From Gigantopelta aegis (lineage: Eukaryota > Mollusca > Gastropoda > Neomphalida > Peltospiridae), in assembly GCF_016097555.1 (NCBI RefSeq), contig NC_054712.1, positions 36,108,266 through 36,172,265 of the forward strand: DNA of 64,000 nt, in the 5' to 3' direction. Positions 41,591-53,360 of this stretch are shown here, in pieces. A model generated the notes under the pieces. That model did no database searches, was not told where the DNA came from, and saw only the letters and a list, made by a program, of their open reading frames with translations. Each line of letters opens with the position of its first letter. Within the stretch, counting starts at the first letter, position 1. The position numbers and the translations under genes were made by a program.

Positions 41591-42447
41591 TGGACATCGT
41601 ATAGTGTTCACTACTTCTGGATTTGATATTCAGTACACACCCTCATTGGAAATGTAAACCCTATATCCTTTGAATAAGCTTCACTTGAACCCGGTGTATC
41701 CCAAACCAATAAGCTGTTAAACATAGTTTCTTCATTAAGCTGGCTTCAGTTTGCTTAACTATTCTGGTTTGTCTGTTGCACTAGCTGATAAACCAGGTAT
41801 TCTTGAAACTAGTGAAGTACACCCTGAGGCAGAAAATGGATTACGTTTAGGGTTAGGATTAAGAAAATCATACAGTAATGATGAGTAATTAATTTTGTCA
41901 AAAAGTTAACTTAAAAACAAATTCTGCAAAAATATTTGGATATGGCACCATACCTTTTTACCCTCTGTCAGAAACCCTGCACCAAACTTAGTCACACAAA
42001 ATCAGGGGTGGGTCAAAGAAAACAAGGATTTCACGAGTCAGAGTAGTTTGATTTTATTTATCGTATTATTTTTAACAAAAGTAAAATAACTTTTTTTACG
42101 TAATATTTTGTTTAAGCGGTGATTTTATTAATACGTACTTCTGCTTGTATTCCTTTTTGAATGTTTGCTTCTAAATATCTTCTATTTACAAGCTTTCTCA
42201 TTTTTAAAAATAAATATGTGATTTGCAAAACTGAAATGTTTTAGAAGTGAAAAGTTCTTTCAGAATAAATATTCAAATTTACTTGATATACTGTTGGTCT
42301 AAGTGACGCATTTAATTCAGTCATGAATAATTGTCGTAACTACAACTATTTAAGCAAATAACTAAAACACCTAATATGCTATAAATACCGCAAATATACA
42401 AAGACATCGTTTTTTTTAAATGGGGGAGGGCACCCGATAAATAAATA

Positions 42448-42451
<4 letters not shown>

Positions 42452-42498
<47 letters not shown>
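42452..42498. repeat. (TA)n microsatellite
   Basis: About 23 TA units followed by 'cgtcgcgtgagagcc'. Confidence 0.96.
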
Positions 42499-42499
<1 letters not shown>

Positions 42500-42854
42500 T
42501 CGCGTGAGAGCCAGAAGGACGTAAGTGCATCAAAATTCATTTTTAAAAAGCCGAGATAATGAATGAAAACTGTTTTTCTTGATCAGTAGTTAAGATGTCG
42601 AATTTCTTTTAATGACAATGAAAGCTGAACATAAATCCAAATAAACCTACTGAATATGGAATTGTCTAAAAAGTATGGGAACTGTAATTTTAATATTTCA
42701 CACTCATTACTTGGCCCGAATACTCTGACTGTAAGATAGTCAGACGGGCATCTTTGTTGGGCAGCGACTGCGAAAAATTACATAGCTTGGTCTCTGACTG
42801 TGATGAGAGCGTCCATAAGTGTACGAGACAGGGGTCGATGAGGGGGGAAACACA

Positions 42855-43616
42855 GCGCCCCTAAAGTACTAATCAAAATTATACCAAGGTGATTTTCCAG
42901 TCTTATATATTAGTTATGAAAATCTCTGGAATAAAAACCATAAAAATGTGTCAGTATTATCATGACCTGTTAGGGTGTTCAAACAACCAGTACAAAAAAA
43001 GGACAATAAATGACCATTTATAGATAGAAATATGAGATGTATTTACAATTTTACTGCAAAACACCTGTAATTTGAAACAGACTATAACACCGAGGTTGAT
43101 ATTGATTACAAGTTTACTAACTGTAACTGAGACTGCAGGTCCTCATACCACATTGATACCAGAAATAATACACCTGTCTTTTCCAATACAGTGAAGTTCA
43201 ATAAACTACTTTGTCAGATTAAGATTTTTTTAAATTATTCATTACGGATACAACAGAAGTAATTTTGTTGTTAGAAAATGTATATAATTATTTTAGTTAT
43301 TTGATTTAATATGCTGGACTGCTATGTATTCTTACACTTAGTACTTGTGATTTCAGCTGCCAGGTGTAATCAGTATCAACCTCGGTGTTATAGGCTGTTC
43401 CAAATTACATACGTTTTGCAGTAAATCGTAAATACATCTCATATTTCTATCTATAACAGGTCATTTATTGTCATTTTTTGTTCCGGTTGTTTGAATACCC
43501 TAACAGGTCATGATAATACTGACACATTTTTATGGTTTTTATTCCAGAGATTTTCATAAATAATATATAAGACTGGAAAATCACCTGGGTATAATTTTGA
43601 TTAGTACTTTAGTGCT
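42855..43616. mobile_element. Large fold-back element, ~255-bp arms
   Basis: The left arm (about 42855-43112) begins 'ctaaagtactaatcaaaatt'. The right arm (about 43365-43616) is its reverse complement with few differences, ending 'attttgattagtactttag'. A spacer of about 250 bp has no recognisable coding sequence. Confidence 0.88.
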
Positions 43617-43894
43617 GGAGGAAAACCCCAAATTCGGGCAAAAATTATAGATATTCGGGCAAACTGTGCTAACCTAAGAACTTTTTACCATGTATTTCCA
43701 TCATTCTGCTCTCAAAATTAGTTGTAATCCATGTTAAAATGCGTAGTGATTCGATTGGAACCGTATATAGCTGTTTGGTAGTAATGCTAATGAAAATGAA
43801 TAAATATTATTATCCAAATTCGGGCATTTTTGTTTAATTCGGGCAAAAGCGGTCTGCCCCCCACCCCCCCCCCTCCTTACAAAAATGGGAGCCT

Positions 43895-43975
43895 ATGAGA
43901 GCGTCATAACCGTCCAAATGTCCGTCTAACTCTCTTACAGTCAGAGTACTCGGTCTACAATCGTAGACGTCTTTT
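43895..43975. repeat. Short interspersed repeat, 'gtcagagtactcgg' type
   Basis: 'gtccgtctaactctcttaca' and 'gtcagagtactcggtctaca' recur, altered, at 26036-26085 and inverted at 42712-42751. Confidence 0.55.
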
Positions 43976-44092
43976 AAACAAGGAATGATTAGATTGATCG
44001 TGAATGTGCCTTGTTTACTAATATATTTCATGTTTTAAAAAAAACCAAAACATATTTATATATACGTTTTTGCTGTTTTTATTAATAACTGC

Positions 44093-44762
44093 AATGCATT
44101 AATTATTTAAATACTATTCGATCTACAATCACCATAGATCATTTTTATCAAATGGAGTGAAAAAGCTTTTATATCGTGCTTACCATATCCAATGAAGGTT
44201 AGTATTCTGAGCACCGCTAGATGTCGCTCGAAGCACACACCTACGTCTATTTCACAGACTGGGCTGCGTTCGTTTCCAGGACTGTTCCAACTGGTCCTGG
44301 TAGTTGTCCCCTCTCCAGCGAAGACTTAGCAAAATTATTGAAGGGTTTGTAGTGTATTGAGACCTCATTGTCTGAACTTTATTGTTACTGAAAATGTTCA
44401 CGAACGTTAAGAAAAATCTCACAAATGAACAACAACAAATCGGATGTTGATTGCGCGAACGGGCACGAGAAAACAAACCGAACCAAAATGATAACGGTCA
44501 CGTGATATACCAACGTCTGACATTGAAATGGAAATTCGCTCTAAAAATAGATTACCTCGCAATTTTTTTTCTGGGGCAACACGTTTTGTGAAATAGCAAA
44601 AAATGCAGCAAACATCGGATTACCAAAAAGCACTTGGGGGGAATGGGGGTGTATTCTAAATAATAAAATGTAAGTAAAGTGCAATTTTATTTGAGGGTTC
44701 GGGGGTTTATGGTTCAACCCGTAAAATTTAACAAATAAAGAACTAGGGTGTGTCCTTTAATT
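44093..44762. mobile_element. piggyBac-like MITE, decayed copy
   Basis: The interior matches 7260-8020 ('ttatcaaatggagtgaaaaa', 'acaaatcggatgttgattgc', right end 'aactagggtgtgtcc'). The left terminus is missing. Confidence 0.8.
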
Positions 44763-44904
44763 ATTTAAATACTATTCAATCTGCAGTCACCATATCCAAG
44801 TACCAGGGGGACGCGTCCCCCCCAAAAATTGTCAAGTGCCGTACGAATTACTACCAATTTGTTTTTTTTTTGCGGTAATTATTTGGGGGGGGGGGGGGGT
44901 GGGG

Positions 44905-45211
44905 GGGGCGCAAGCTTGGGATATGTGTCTGGGTTATCGAGTCCCAATGCCGGTAGTCCCATTGGGCTATTTCTCATTTCAGCCATTATGTACACCACGA
45001 CTGGTATATCAAAAGCCGTGGGTATCAATGTGTTATCCTGTCTGTGAGATATGGTGCCCATATAAAATAATAATTAATCCCTTGCTACTAATGAAAAACA
45101 ATGTAGCGGGTTTCCTCTCTAAGACTGTCAGAATTATCAAATGTTTGACATCAAATAACCGATGATTAATAAATGAATGTGCTCTAGTGGTGTTGTTAAA
45201 ACAAAACAAAC
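44905..45211 (+). repeat. SINE, B tail, decayed head
   Basis: Body and B tail clear ('gtgctctagtggtgttgtta'). A G-run at 44884-44907 precedes it. Confidence 0.82.
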
Positions 45212-45656
45212 TAACTTGTTTGGGGTCGTTCAAAGACTAGATAATGCAAAATTTGGCAATTTTAACACTAAGACTACTCCCCTCAAAAATAACAACCCTC
45301 GTCAATAGCCCCCTCCACTAGAGCACATTGATTTGAATGAATGAATGTTTAACGACACCCCAGCACGAACAATATATCGGCTTATTGGGGTCACTTGGGA
45401 TCAGTCTGGGAATGCAAATAAATTGGGTATTTCAACAGTCAATATAAAAATTCAAGACCTTAATACAAAAAAAGTGTAAAGAACTGTGCAAAAACACAAA
45501 TATCACAGAATTTTACGGATACTGAATTTTACTCAAAACTTCAATTTTGTGCTGTATTGGCCATTCTCAAAGAGAATGTTACACCCCTGCACCACGGTGA
45601 GGTTACAGCACACGCAGGGGCACATTGATTTATTAATGTAGGCCTAATTTGTGCAA

Positions 45657-45804
45657 TATTATTGGATTTTCTGTATGTAAAATGTAGCGGGTATATTACT
45701 GGATTTTCTGTGTGTAAAATGTAGCGGGTATATTATTGGATTTTCTGTATGTAAAATGTAGCGGGTATATTATTGGATTTTCTGTATGTAAAATGTAGCG
45801 GGTT
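45657..45804. repeat. 37-bp minisatellite, four units
   Basis: Units start at 45657, 45694, 45731 and 45768, each 'tattattggattttctgtat' plus 'gtaaaatgtagcgggta'. The motif 'aaatgtagcgggt' is part of the SINE B tail. Confidence 0.95.
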
Positions 45805-45810
45805 TTCTCT

Positions 45811-46181
45811 GGGGCGAGACGTAGCCCAGTGGTAAAGCGTTCACTTGGTGCGCGGTCGGTCTAGAATCGATCCCCGTCGGTGGACCTGTTGGGCTATTTC
45901 TCGTTCCAACCAGTGCTCCACAACTGGTGTAACAAAGGCCGTGGTATGTACTATCCTGTCTGTGGGATGGTGCATATAAAAGATCCCTTGTTGCTAATCG
46001 AAAAGTGTAGCCCATGAAGTGGCGACAGCCGGTTTCCTCTCTCAATATCGGTGCACATAGTCCTTAACCATGTCCATATGTTTATATATCAAAATTATAA
46101 AATGTTATAAAATGTTTGACATCCAATAGCCGATGATGAATGAACCAGCGTGCTATAGTGGTGTTGTTAAACAAAGCAAAC
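45811..46181 (+). repeat. SINE, A body joined to B tail
   Basis: Head and body are followed by the A-specific 'gcccatgaagtggcgacagc' and 'tccttaacca', then the B tail 'gtttgacatccaatagccga' ending 'gttaaacaaagcaaac'. Confidence 0.88.
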
Positions 46182-46929
46182 TCTTAGAACGGCAGTTTTG
46201 ATATAACGACATAGATATCCGCTTCAATGGCGTAGCCAGACGGCCATACCATCGGTGGGGCGGGGGCCAGTATGCAGGCCTACCCCGTTTTAAAAAGCCT
46301 TTAACCTCCCTTTAACCCCCACCCCAAAAAAAAAAGAAAAGAAAAAGAAAGAAAAAGAAACAACAACAACAACAAAAAAAAACCCCACCCAGAGCGTGTA
46401 GGCCTATAGGCTCATCATTTCCCCCCCCCATATTCCAGAACCCCCGTAAAAGTGGGATCTCATAGACAGTATGTGTGGCCTTCAATGTAAAAAGCTGGTT
46501 ACGCCAGTGTTCTCTTTTCACTCGGTGTCACAAAAGCTATTAATTATTGAACGGGCCCTCGTGCGTATCACCCTTCTTTCCCGCCAGTATAGCGGATATG
46601 ACGTCATTTGAACACTATTGACTCATGGCAGACATTTGCAGAAGTCAGGCCTATTACTAATATTAGTAAACTGAAAGATAAAGATTTTCTTTTAAATATG
46701 GTAAGCATTAAACAACCGTCCAATTATTTTAGAATATTTTTGCATGCAGACCAGACTTTTGTTGAAAGTCGTCACCTTTTGCATAACGAAGGAAAACCGC
46801 TCTACCGAATATGCACTGCCATCGGTAACACATCAATCACAGGGTATTTAATGGCTGATTCAGAGATGACTGGGTCCTCGTAGGAACAATCACTAGTGAA
46901 GGTGCTTTAGTATCAACCTTTACTGAAGG

Positions 46930-47313
46930 AAGGAAAGAAAGAAAGAAGTGTTTTATTTAACGATGCACTCAACACATTTTATTTACGGTTATATGGCGTC
47001 AGACATATGGTTAAGGACCACACAGATTTTGAGAGGAAACCGGCTGTCACCACTACATGGGCTACTCTTCCGATTAGCAGCAAGGGATCTTTTATTTGCG
47101 CTTCCCACAGGCAGGATAGCACAAACCATGACCTTTGTTGAACCAGTTATGGATCACTGGTCGGTGCAAGTGGTTTACACCTACCCATTGAGCCTTGCGG
47201 AGCACTCACTCAGGGTTTGGAGTCGGTATCTTGATTAAAAATCCCATGCCTCGACTGTGATCCGAACCCAGTACCTACCAGCCTGTAGACCGATGCCCTG
47301 CCACGACGCCGGT
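46930..47313 (-). repeat. Young SINE, C head with A tail
   Basis: Full length. Flanked by a perfect 12-bp duplication ctttactgaagg (46918-46929, 47314-47325). Confidence 0.94.
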
Positions 47314-47569
47314 CTTTACTGAAGGGGCCACACTATCTAGTGGGGGTGGGTGACACACACACACACACACACACACACAGAGAGACAGACAGACAGAGAC
47401 AGAGAGCTAGAGAGAGGTTTTAAAACAGTCTCTTAAAGTTAAAACTGAAAAGGAATAGGCCTATCTGTGACGTTTCTTAGTTCGATACCTATGGTCCATA
47501 CAGAATTTCAATGGTCCAACTAAGATTTTCTTTTTGTCTGTTTGAAGTGACCATCTGTAATAATAAGTC

Positions 47570-47815
47570 ACCAAGGTAAACATCTATGGTCTGCTTTTTA
47601 ACATTTTGACATTTATTGTACCTCTGGCACAACAATAAATATCGTGCCGGAGACGTTTATCTTGATGAACTACTGTAATAAGAGTTTTTGCATCACACCG
47701 TTACTCTAGTTCATCAACATGAATGTCTCCAGCACAATATTTATTATTGTGTTGGTTATGTCAAAATGTTTAAAAAATGGACCATAGATGTTTACCTTGG
47801 TGAACTAACCACTAC
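47570..47815. mobile_element. Palindromic MITE (~245 bp)
   Basis: 'tcaccaaggtaaacatctat' at the left pairs with 'atagatgtttaccttggtga' at the right, with further inner pairing ('acattttgacat' / 'atgtcaaaatgt'). Confidence 0.87.
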
Positions 47816-48439
47816 TGTTACAGTCAGTCAGTCATAGGTCATCACCAAGTGTAGTGGCCTCAGATTACAGTTATCTTCCCATTTGGTTGTCCAAAATCTG
47901 GAAATTTGTCCGCACAAGTAGTCTGCTGTTTGACTATGAAGTGGCAACTAGTTGACTGAAGTGACAGGGGAGATCATGTAGTTTGTAAACATGTGTCACT
48001 TTTTGACATTGAAGACTTGTTTATGGTAATTCCGGCCCATGCAAAAGTAGTGCTTTTTATGTACAATGGGTGTACTCCGGCCAGGTTTAGAGGGTGTGTT
48101 TGTTTAAACCAATATGCTGGAAGAAAGAGCTGGACAATAGGGGTTGTCCTTTTCAGGGTATGTGTCCCCCAGGTAGGCAAAGGTACATACAAAAATCCAC
48201 GGGCCTGCTGATACTAATAAAAATGTTATAGCCACTAAGGCTATATAGAAACATATAGCAAAATTAATTGTGGTCTGTGGCCTAGTCGGTAATATATCAG
48301 CACTTTTGATTCCCACTCTTTATGACTGAAAGGCCTACTACAGGTAGTAAATTTTGTGGCTAAATTATTATTTAATTGAAAATTTTAAAAATAAATAACA
48401 CTTTTGAGAATGCTGCCATCTTTAAAGTTAAAAGTTTAG

Positions 48440-48930
48440 TTTTGTTTAATGACATCACTACAGCATCATTGGCTATTGATGTCTAACATTTGCTAATTTT
48501 GACATGTAGTCTTAGAGATAGGGCCTAGACGAGTCCAAAATATTGGACTTGAGTACTTGAGGGTCAAACTCGACCCGGACCAGAGTACCCGACAATTACA
48601 CTAGATGATAATAAGACGAAGGAATGAAGTAAAACAGTATTATGCATCTTACTTCCAGCACTGAAAATGGATGCCAAATAATGCCATTGTATTGTATTCC
48701 ACACATTCAAATATTGTTTTCCCTCCATGTTTCATAGCCCTATAAATGTAACCGACAGCAAGCATATGACAAACTGATGTTTAAAAAATATAATTAAATG
48801 AGAGTGCTCTACCTTGCATGGGTAATCTAGTCTTGTGAATGGACTAGAGTCTTGCTGGACTCAGCCCATGCTAAAGTACATGTGCATACTCTACTAAGAG
48901 AGGAAACCACTACATTTTTCCATATTGTTT
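48440..48930 (-). repeat. SINE B tail interrupted by a hAT-like element
   Basis: The tail runs to 'tagtcttagaga' (48518) and resumes at 48894 with 'ctaagagaggaaaccactac'. Confidence 0.85.
48519..48893. mobile_element. hAT-like non-autonomous element, copy 2
   Basis: Starts TAGGGCCTAGACGAGTCCAA. The interior matches 5348-5776 inverted and 62715-63103. Flanked by cttagaga / ctaagaga, an 8-bp duplication with one change. Confidence 0.83.
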
Positions 48931-49207
48931 CATAATGCATCCCTTATGAATGAATTATAAAATTGTAACAAAGATGTCACTTTTACATCCTGTTCCACTC
49001 TTTTCTTTTATCCCTTTCAGTGTCAAAATTAACCATGTTAAACACCAAATTGACATTGTTTTAATATGTTGTTGTTAAATAAACATTCCTTATTTAGTAG
49101 GTCCTTTGGGTTTATGGGTGTTTCTTGTTCTTTCTTTCTTTGGAGAAGTTATTATTATTATTTTGTTAAAATACAAATTTTAAAGTGATTTTACATTCTA
49201 ATTTCAG

Positions 49208-50569
49208 AGTGGACACAAAAGACTGAATGAGGCTGATGAAGACCCTGGCATACCTCTTGTCGACCGCTCCCGAAATTCCCCTACAAAAGCATACACTGGC
49301 AGGACTTTCGGCCCAGTACACATCCCTGTGAGCGGGAGATCATTCAGCGCCAGATTAAAGCGAAGAAAAAAACTGCTGTACCGTCGCAAAATAATCGTCA
49401 ATATGGAATTTTTTCTGGGGATGACTGGCTTTGTGCTAATGCTTATTTTAATAGAGGTTCACATTCAAGAGATTTCTTTCTTCAGTGCCGATACGATTTT
49501 AACTATGCAGGTGTTAATATCCGTGTCCACGGGACTTCTCCTATGTGCAGTCTTTATGTATCATATAACTACAGTTAAACTGATGATGACCGATAAAAAT
49601 GTATTTGATTATCGGATGGTTCTGTCTTATTCATTTGTCATCAAAGTGTGCTTCGAGCTCTTAGTGTGTTCCATGCACCCGCTGCCTGGAAACCTCACAC
49701 TGCCCTTTGTAACAATCCACGGCTACCACGGTCAAGTTACAGTCGAAGCTGTCCTGTCCATTCTGATGCTGTTGCGCCTGTACATAGTGCTCAAGTTCAT
49801 CATCATTAACAGCCAGTGGATGCTGAGCACATCCATGCAGAGCATCGGCAACTTGACCAAAGTTGACATCGACGCGGGATTCATCATGAAGTGTCTCATG
49901 GTGGACCATCCAGTACTGCTGGTTTTAACCATCATGTTGGGAATCTTCATCGTCAATTCTTGGGCCATGAGAACCTGTGAATCCTATTACGTACCGGACA
50001 ATGAACAGAGTGGATTTTTCGGCTCCATGTGGCTTGTGGCCATCACTTTCCTCACCGTCGGCTACGGCGATCTGTCGCCGAACAGTCACTGCGGCCGATT
50101 TATTGCTACCGTGACGGGATTAATGGGAGTTGCCATCACAGCGTTGCTGGTGACGGTTATCACATCCAAATTCCAGCAGTCCAGATCTGAACGCTCCCTG
50201 CATACTTTCATGGCACAGATGGAACTTCAGAAGAGGCGGAGGACTGTCGCTGCGAACATCATCAAACTGTCTATGGGAGTCTGGTTGTTGAAGTGTCATG
50301 ACAGGCTCACTCCTCACCAGGACCTCTTGTTCCACATAAAACTGAGTCGGGTTGTTAAACAAATGAGGACGATTAATGCAAACCTTTCAAACATTATCGA
50401 GAACAGCATTGACATAGTTGATGTGGCTGCCACGGCGATGAATGTCAGTGACATGTTGATGAAACTCCAGTTCAAAGTCGAAGACTCTGAGTTCAGTGAA
50501 AGAACACTTGAGTCTCGCGTGAGGAGTATCAACAGTAAATTAAATGCTATACAGACTAGTGTACGCTGA
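49208..50569 (+). CDS. SK/KCNN-like Ca2+-activated K+ channel, gene 2 (5' exon missing)
   Basis: A six-pass K+ channel subunit, paralogous to gene 1: near-identical pore (AMRTCESYYVPDNEQS, SMWLVAITFLTVGYGDLSPN, ALLVTVITSKF), filter TVGYGD at 50054-50071. It has a calmodulin-binding-type segment (RSERSLHTFMAQMELQ...) and a C-terminal coiled-coil-like part ending NAIQTSVR. The frame is open from a TTTCAG acceptor (exon starts 49208; an in-frame TAA at 49199 lies inside the intron) to the TGA at 50567-50569, giving 453 codons. No ATG precedes the conserved 'RRKKLLYRRKIIV' block, so the true start is in an upstream exon that I could not identify; the GTG at 49328 should not be taken as a start. 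The 3' end of the frame is included in a tandem duplication. Confidence 0.92.
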   Translation, partial: SGHKRLNEADEDPGIPLVDRSRNSPTKAYTGRTFGPVHIPVSGRSFSARLKRRKKLLYRRKIIVNMEFFLGMTGFVLMLILIEVHIQEISFFSADTILTMQVLISVSTGLLLCAVFMYHITTVKLMMTDKNVFDYRMVLSYSFVIKVCFELLVCSMHPLPGNLTLPFVTIHGYHGQVTVEAVLSILMLLRLYIVLKFIIINSQWMLSTSMQSIGNLTKVDIDAGFIMKCLMVDHPVLLVLTIMLGIFIVNSWAMRTCESYYVPDNEQSGFFGSMWLVAITFLTVGYGDLSPNSHCGRFIATVTGLMGVAITALLVTVITSKFQQSRSERSLHTFMAQMELQKRRRTVAANIIKLSMGVWLLKCHDRLTPHQDLLFHIKLSRVVKQMRTINANLSNIIENSIDIVDVAATAMNVSDMLMKLQFKVEDSEFSERTLESRVRSINSKLNAIQTSVR

Positions 50570-50854
50570 TTGTTCGATAGGCCTTTGGTGGTTTCTGTGA
50601 TTTGCAACTAGACTTCAGAGAAAGTACACTTGAATCTTGCATGAATATCGACAATAAACTAATGCTATACAAACTAGTGTACGCTGATTGTTCGATATGC
50701 CTTTGGTGCTTTCTGTGATTTGCATCTGGATTTTTATAGAAAGTATACTTGAATCTTGCGTGAGGAGTATCAACAGTAAATTAAATGCTATACAGACTAG
50801 TGTACACCGATAGTTCGATCTGCCTTTGGTGGTTTTGTGATTTGCAACTGGACG
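50492..50854 (+). repeat. Three ~120-bp tandem copies of the SK gene 2 3' end
   Basis: Copy 1 (from 50492) holds the last 26 codons and the stop. Copies 2 (from about 50614) and 3 (from about 50732) repeat 'acttgaatcttgc', 'atgctatacaaactagtgta' and 'gcctttggtg' past the stop. Confidence 0.93.
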
Positions 50855-50865
50855 TTGATGGCTAA

Positions 50866-51210
50866 GAATTACAAGAATCTGAGATCTAGACCAGGCCAAG
50901 GTCTGTTGGGTGATGGATTGAAAAACTAATTGCAGTTTTAAATAAAAATAACAATTATGTTCAAATGATTTATATGAACCAGCAGGAGCTTCAATTTGAC
51001 CTAACAGTAAAGTGATAAATTTGCTAAAGGTCAAGAATCTGAGATCTAGACCAGGCCACGGTCTGTGCATGTATGCAAACAGGAGACATAGACTTCATGG
51101 TTGGGCGATGGATTGAAAAACTAATTGCAGTTGTAAATAAAAATTATGTTTAAATGATTTATATGAAACAGCAGGAGCTTCACTTTGACCTAAAGGTCAA
51201 AATGGACCGA
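50866..51210 (+). repeat. Two ~160-bp tandem copies
   Basis: 'aagaatctgagatctagacc' at 50873 and 51034. Both continue with 'gatggattgaaaaactaatt' and 'agcaggagcttca'. Probably SK gene 2 3'UTR. Confidence 0.9.
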
Positions 51211-52383
51211 ATTCTGCATAAATACACATGCATGTACATGTATATATTCAATGTGTTCACGTTTGTTTTTGGTGGGAAAGTGTATGTTTGTCTTTGTAAG
51301 TGTGAATAGATCAACAAATTCTATTAACTATTATATATAAAATTTATACCCCTGAAAATGTTAACTTGTAAGTTCACAGATTTGAATTCGATCTGTATCT
51401 TCAGATAAAGAATGAATTGCTATTTTGGTGGATAGTATATGCAACAAACTTTCAATGTACATGTACTTCATATTTTTTGTCAAGCATTCTTGAGGAAACT
51501 ACTGTGTTTACTTCAAATGTTAGGATGGTCAGAAACACTATTAATATGATCCCAAACAAGAAAATGTAAATAATACATATTTATTACTTAAAATGGCACT
51601 TTTGGCTGCAAACATGGTCCAGTATGTTGAAATCATGATTATCACTACTAATGCATATAAAATGAACAAACATAAAAACAACCTATTTTTAAAACTGGTC
51701 TGTATGAACCAGGGATGGTGGTTGTAGTGTGTTAGAACAAATACTTCTATCATTCGATATACTATATATTTTTAGTGGTGTGTTTGTGTGTAAATTTTAA
51801 CCTGCAAGCAAAATTTAGTGTCATTGACACCAAACTTGGAAGTTACCTTGGATAATTTAATTTAATACAGCCCCACAGAAAAACTGACTACAATTTATTT
51901 ATTTATTATAAATAATTTAAAAAACCCCATTTATGTTCATGTGTGTCCAAATATATACTAAGACAAAACAAAGTTTAGCAATTTAGTGCCACTACATATT
52001 GTACTTCAAAGTTTTAACCACCAAGCTACATTAAATAAAAATCTGTTACTTATACTGACAAACGATACATCAATTAAATCCAGTGTCAAATTTCACTTTG
52101 AAAGTTGTATGTTTCGTTTTATTTAAACATATTTACCAAATTGCTAAAGCAAAATCGTCTTGGTATATACATTCAAACAGTTGAAAAATGTCACCCAAAA
52201 CCATGTTATTTTTTTTCCAGATGCTAGGAAATACATGTAGTACTTAAAACCATCCAAAGATAACAAAATGTCCCTTGCCCTCAACCCCACCAAGTCAGGT
52301 ATGTCCCCCACTCAAATCACCCATCATATCTCGTCTTCCTCGGTGATATACTGGTTCTTAATGGGTTTTTTAAAAAAAGTTTA

Positions 52384-53046
52384 TACAGTCGAACCTGTTT
52401 TAAGTGGTCACACAATGGAGTAGATAAAAATGACCACATAAGACAGGTGGCCGCTGAGTACAGGTTGCCATATATATAGTCTTTAAAACATTTGTTGTTC
52501 TTTCTGGTTTACTGTATGTACTACTAATAAACGGTGTGCTTCACAGTTGACTATAAATCAACATTTGACATGTCTCCTTCAGAAATAATGCAAATGGAAT
52601 GTATTAAATTAACCGTTTGTTTTCTTTTTCCATTTAATTACTTAATTCCTACTTCATGTGGTGTATTGTCATAGTAAGTGAATCTACAACTGTCAAGTGT
52701 AGCCTGCCCAGAGGCAATTGGATGCATTCCAGAGTCATACTTTCTTAATTGATACACAGTAGAGATGTCGTGACTGAATGGGTACCAGTATTCCTGAAGG
52801 TGTGAAGATTGGTTATTTGCTGCTCCTTGCCACTATTGTTAAAACATCCCTTTGATATAATAGTAAACATTTAGTGTGGCCGCTTTATACAGGTATTTTA
52901 GTGATTTGGGATACGATTTAGGTGGCCGCTGGCCGTGATGGACAGGTGACCGCTTATTACAGGTGCATTTACATTATAAATCGTTTGGGAGGGAAAAAAG
53001 TGACCGATGAGTACAGGTGGCCGCTAGGACAGGTTTGATTGTATAT
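52384..53046. mobile_element. 'tacagtcgaacctg' element, full copy
   Basis: Ends TACAGTCGAACCTG and CAGGTTTGATTGTA are inverted. Internal 'acaggtggccgct' motifs occur at both sides. About 660 bp, no coding sequence. The left part matches 33618-33914 inverted. Confidence 0.82.
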
Positions 53047-53360
53047 GCTCTGGACCAAAGTCATATGTTGATTTCAGATACATGATGATACACATCATTC
53101 AAAGTTCATTACTAAATAATATTAAAAGAACAGTGGAAAACAGAGTACATCTTTATATACATATTTTGAAAAGCACATGCATTATATTATGGATGACAAT
53201 ATTGTGTAAACTGTTAGCACTATCATGATCAAATATTTAAAACACACACATGCACACACGCATGCACACACAGACGCACAACAAAAACAAAGCAGTTACA
53301 AAATTGCTGAATAATAAAACTGTTGCTACATGATATTCCTCATCTATATCGGTTAACTTT

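Larger units (their letters stand above)
37669..49207. other. Intergenic: protease 5' side to SK gene 2
   Basis: No gene recognised across 11.5 kb. Contains microsatellites, an AT-rich region with a repeated palindromic motif (39409-40503), two 30-bp minisatellites, a large inverted repeat (42855-43616), MITEs and SINEs. An upstream exon of SK gene 2 may be hidden here. Confidence 0.6.

Noticed and set aside
46608-46883. 91-codon plus-strand frame upstream of SK gene 2, considered as its first exon
   Set aside because: No resemblance to SK N-termini, and it ends in a stop without a suitable donor in phase 0.
49328-49330. GTG as start codon of SK gene 2
   Set aside because: The frame continues open 40 codons upstream to a splice acceptor, and nuclear animal genes rarely start at GTG.
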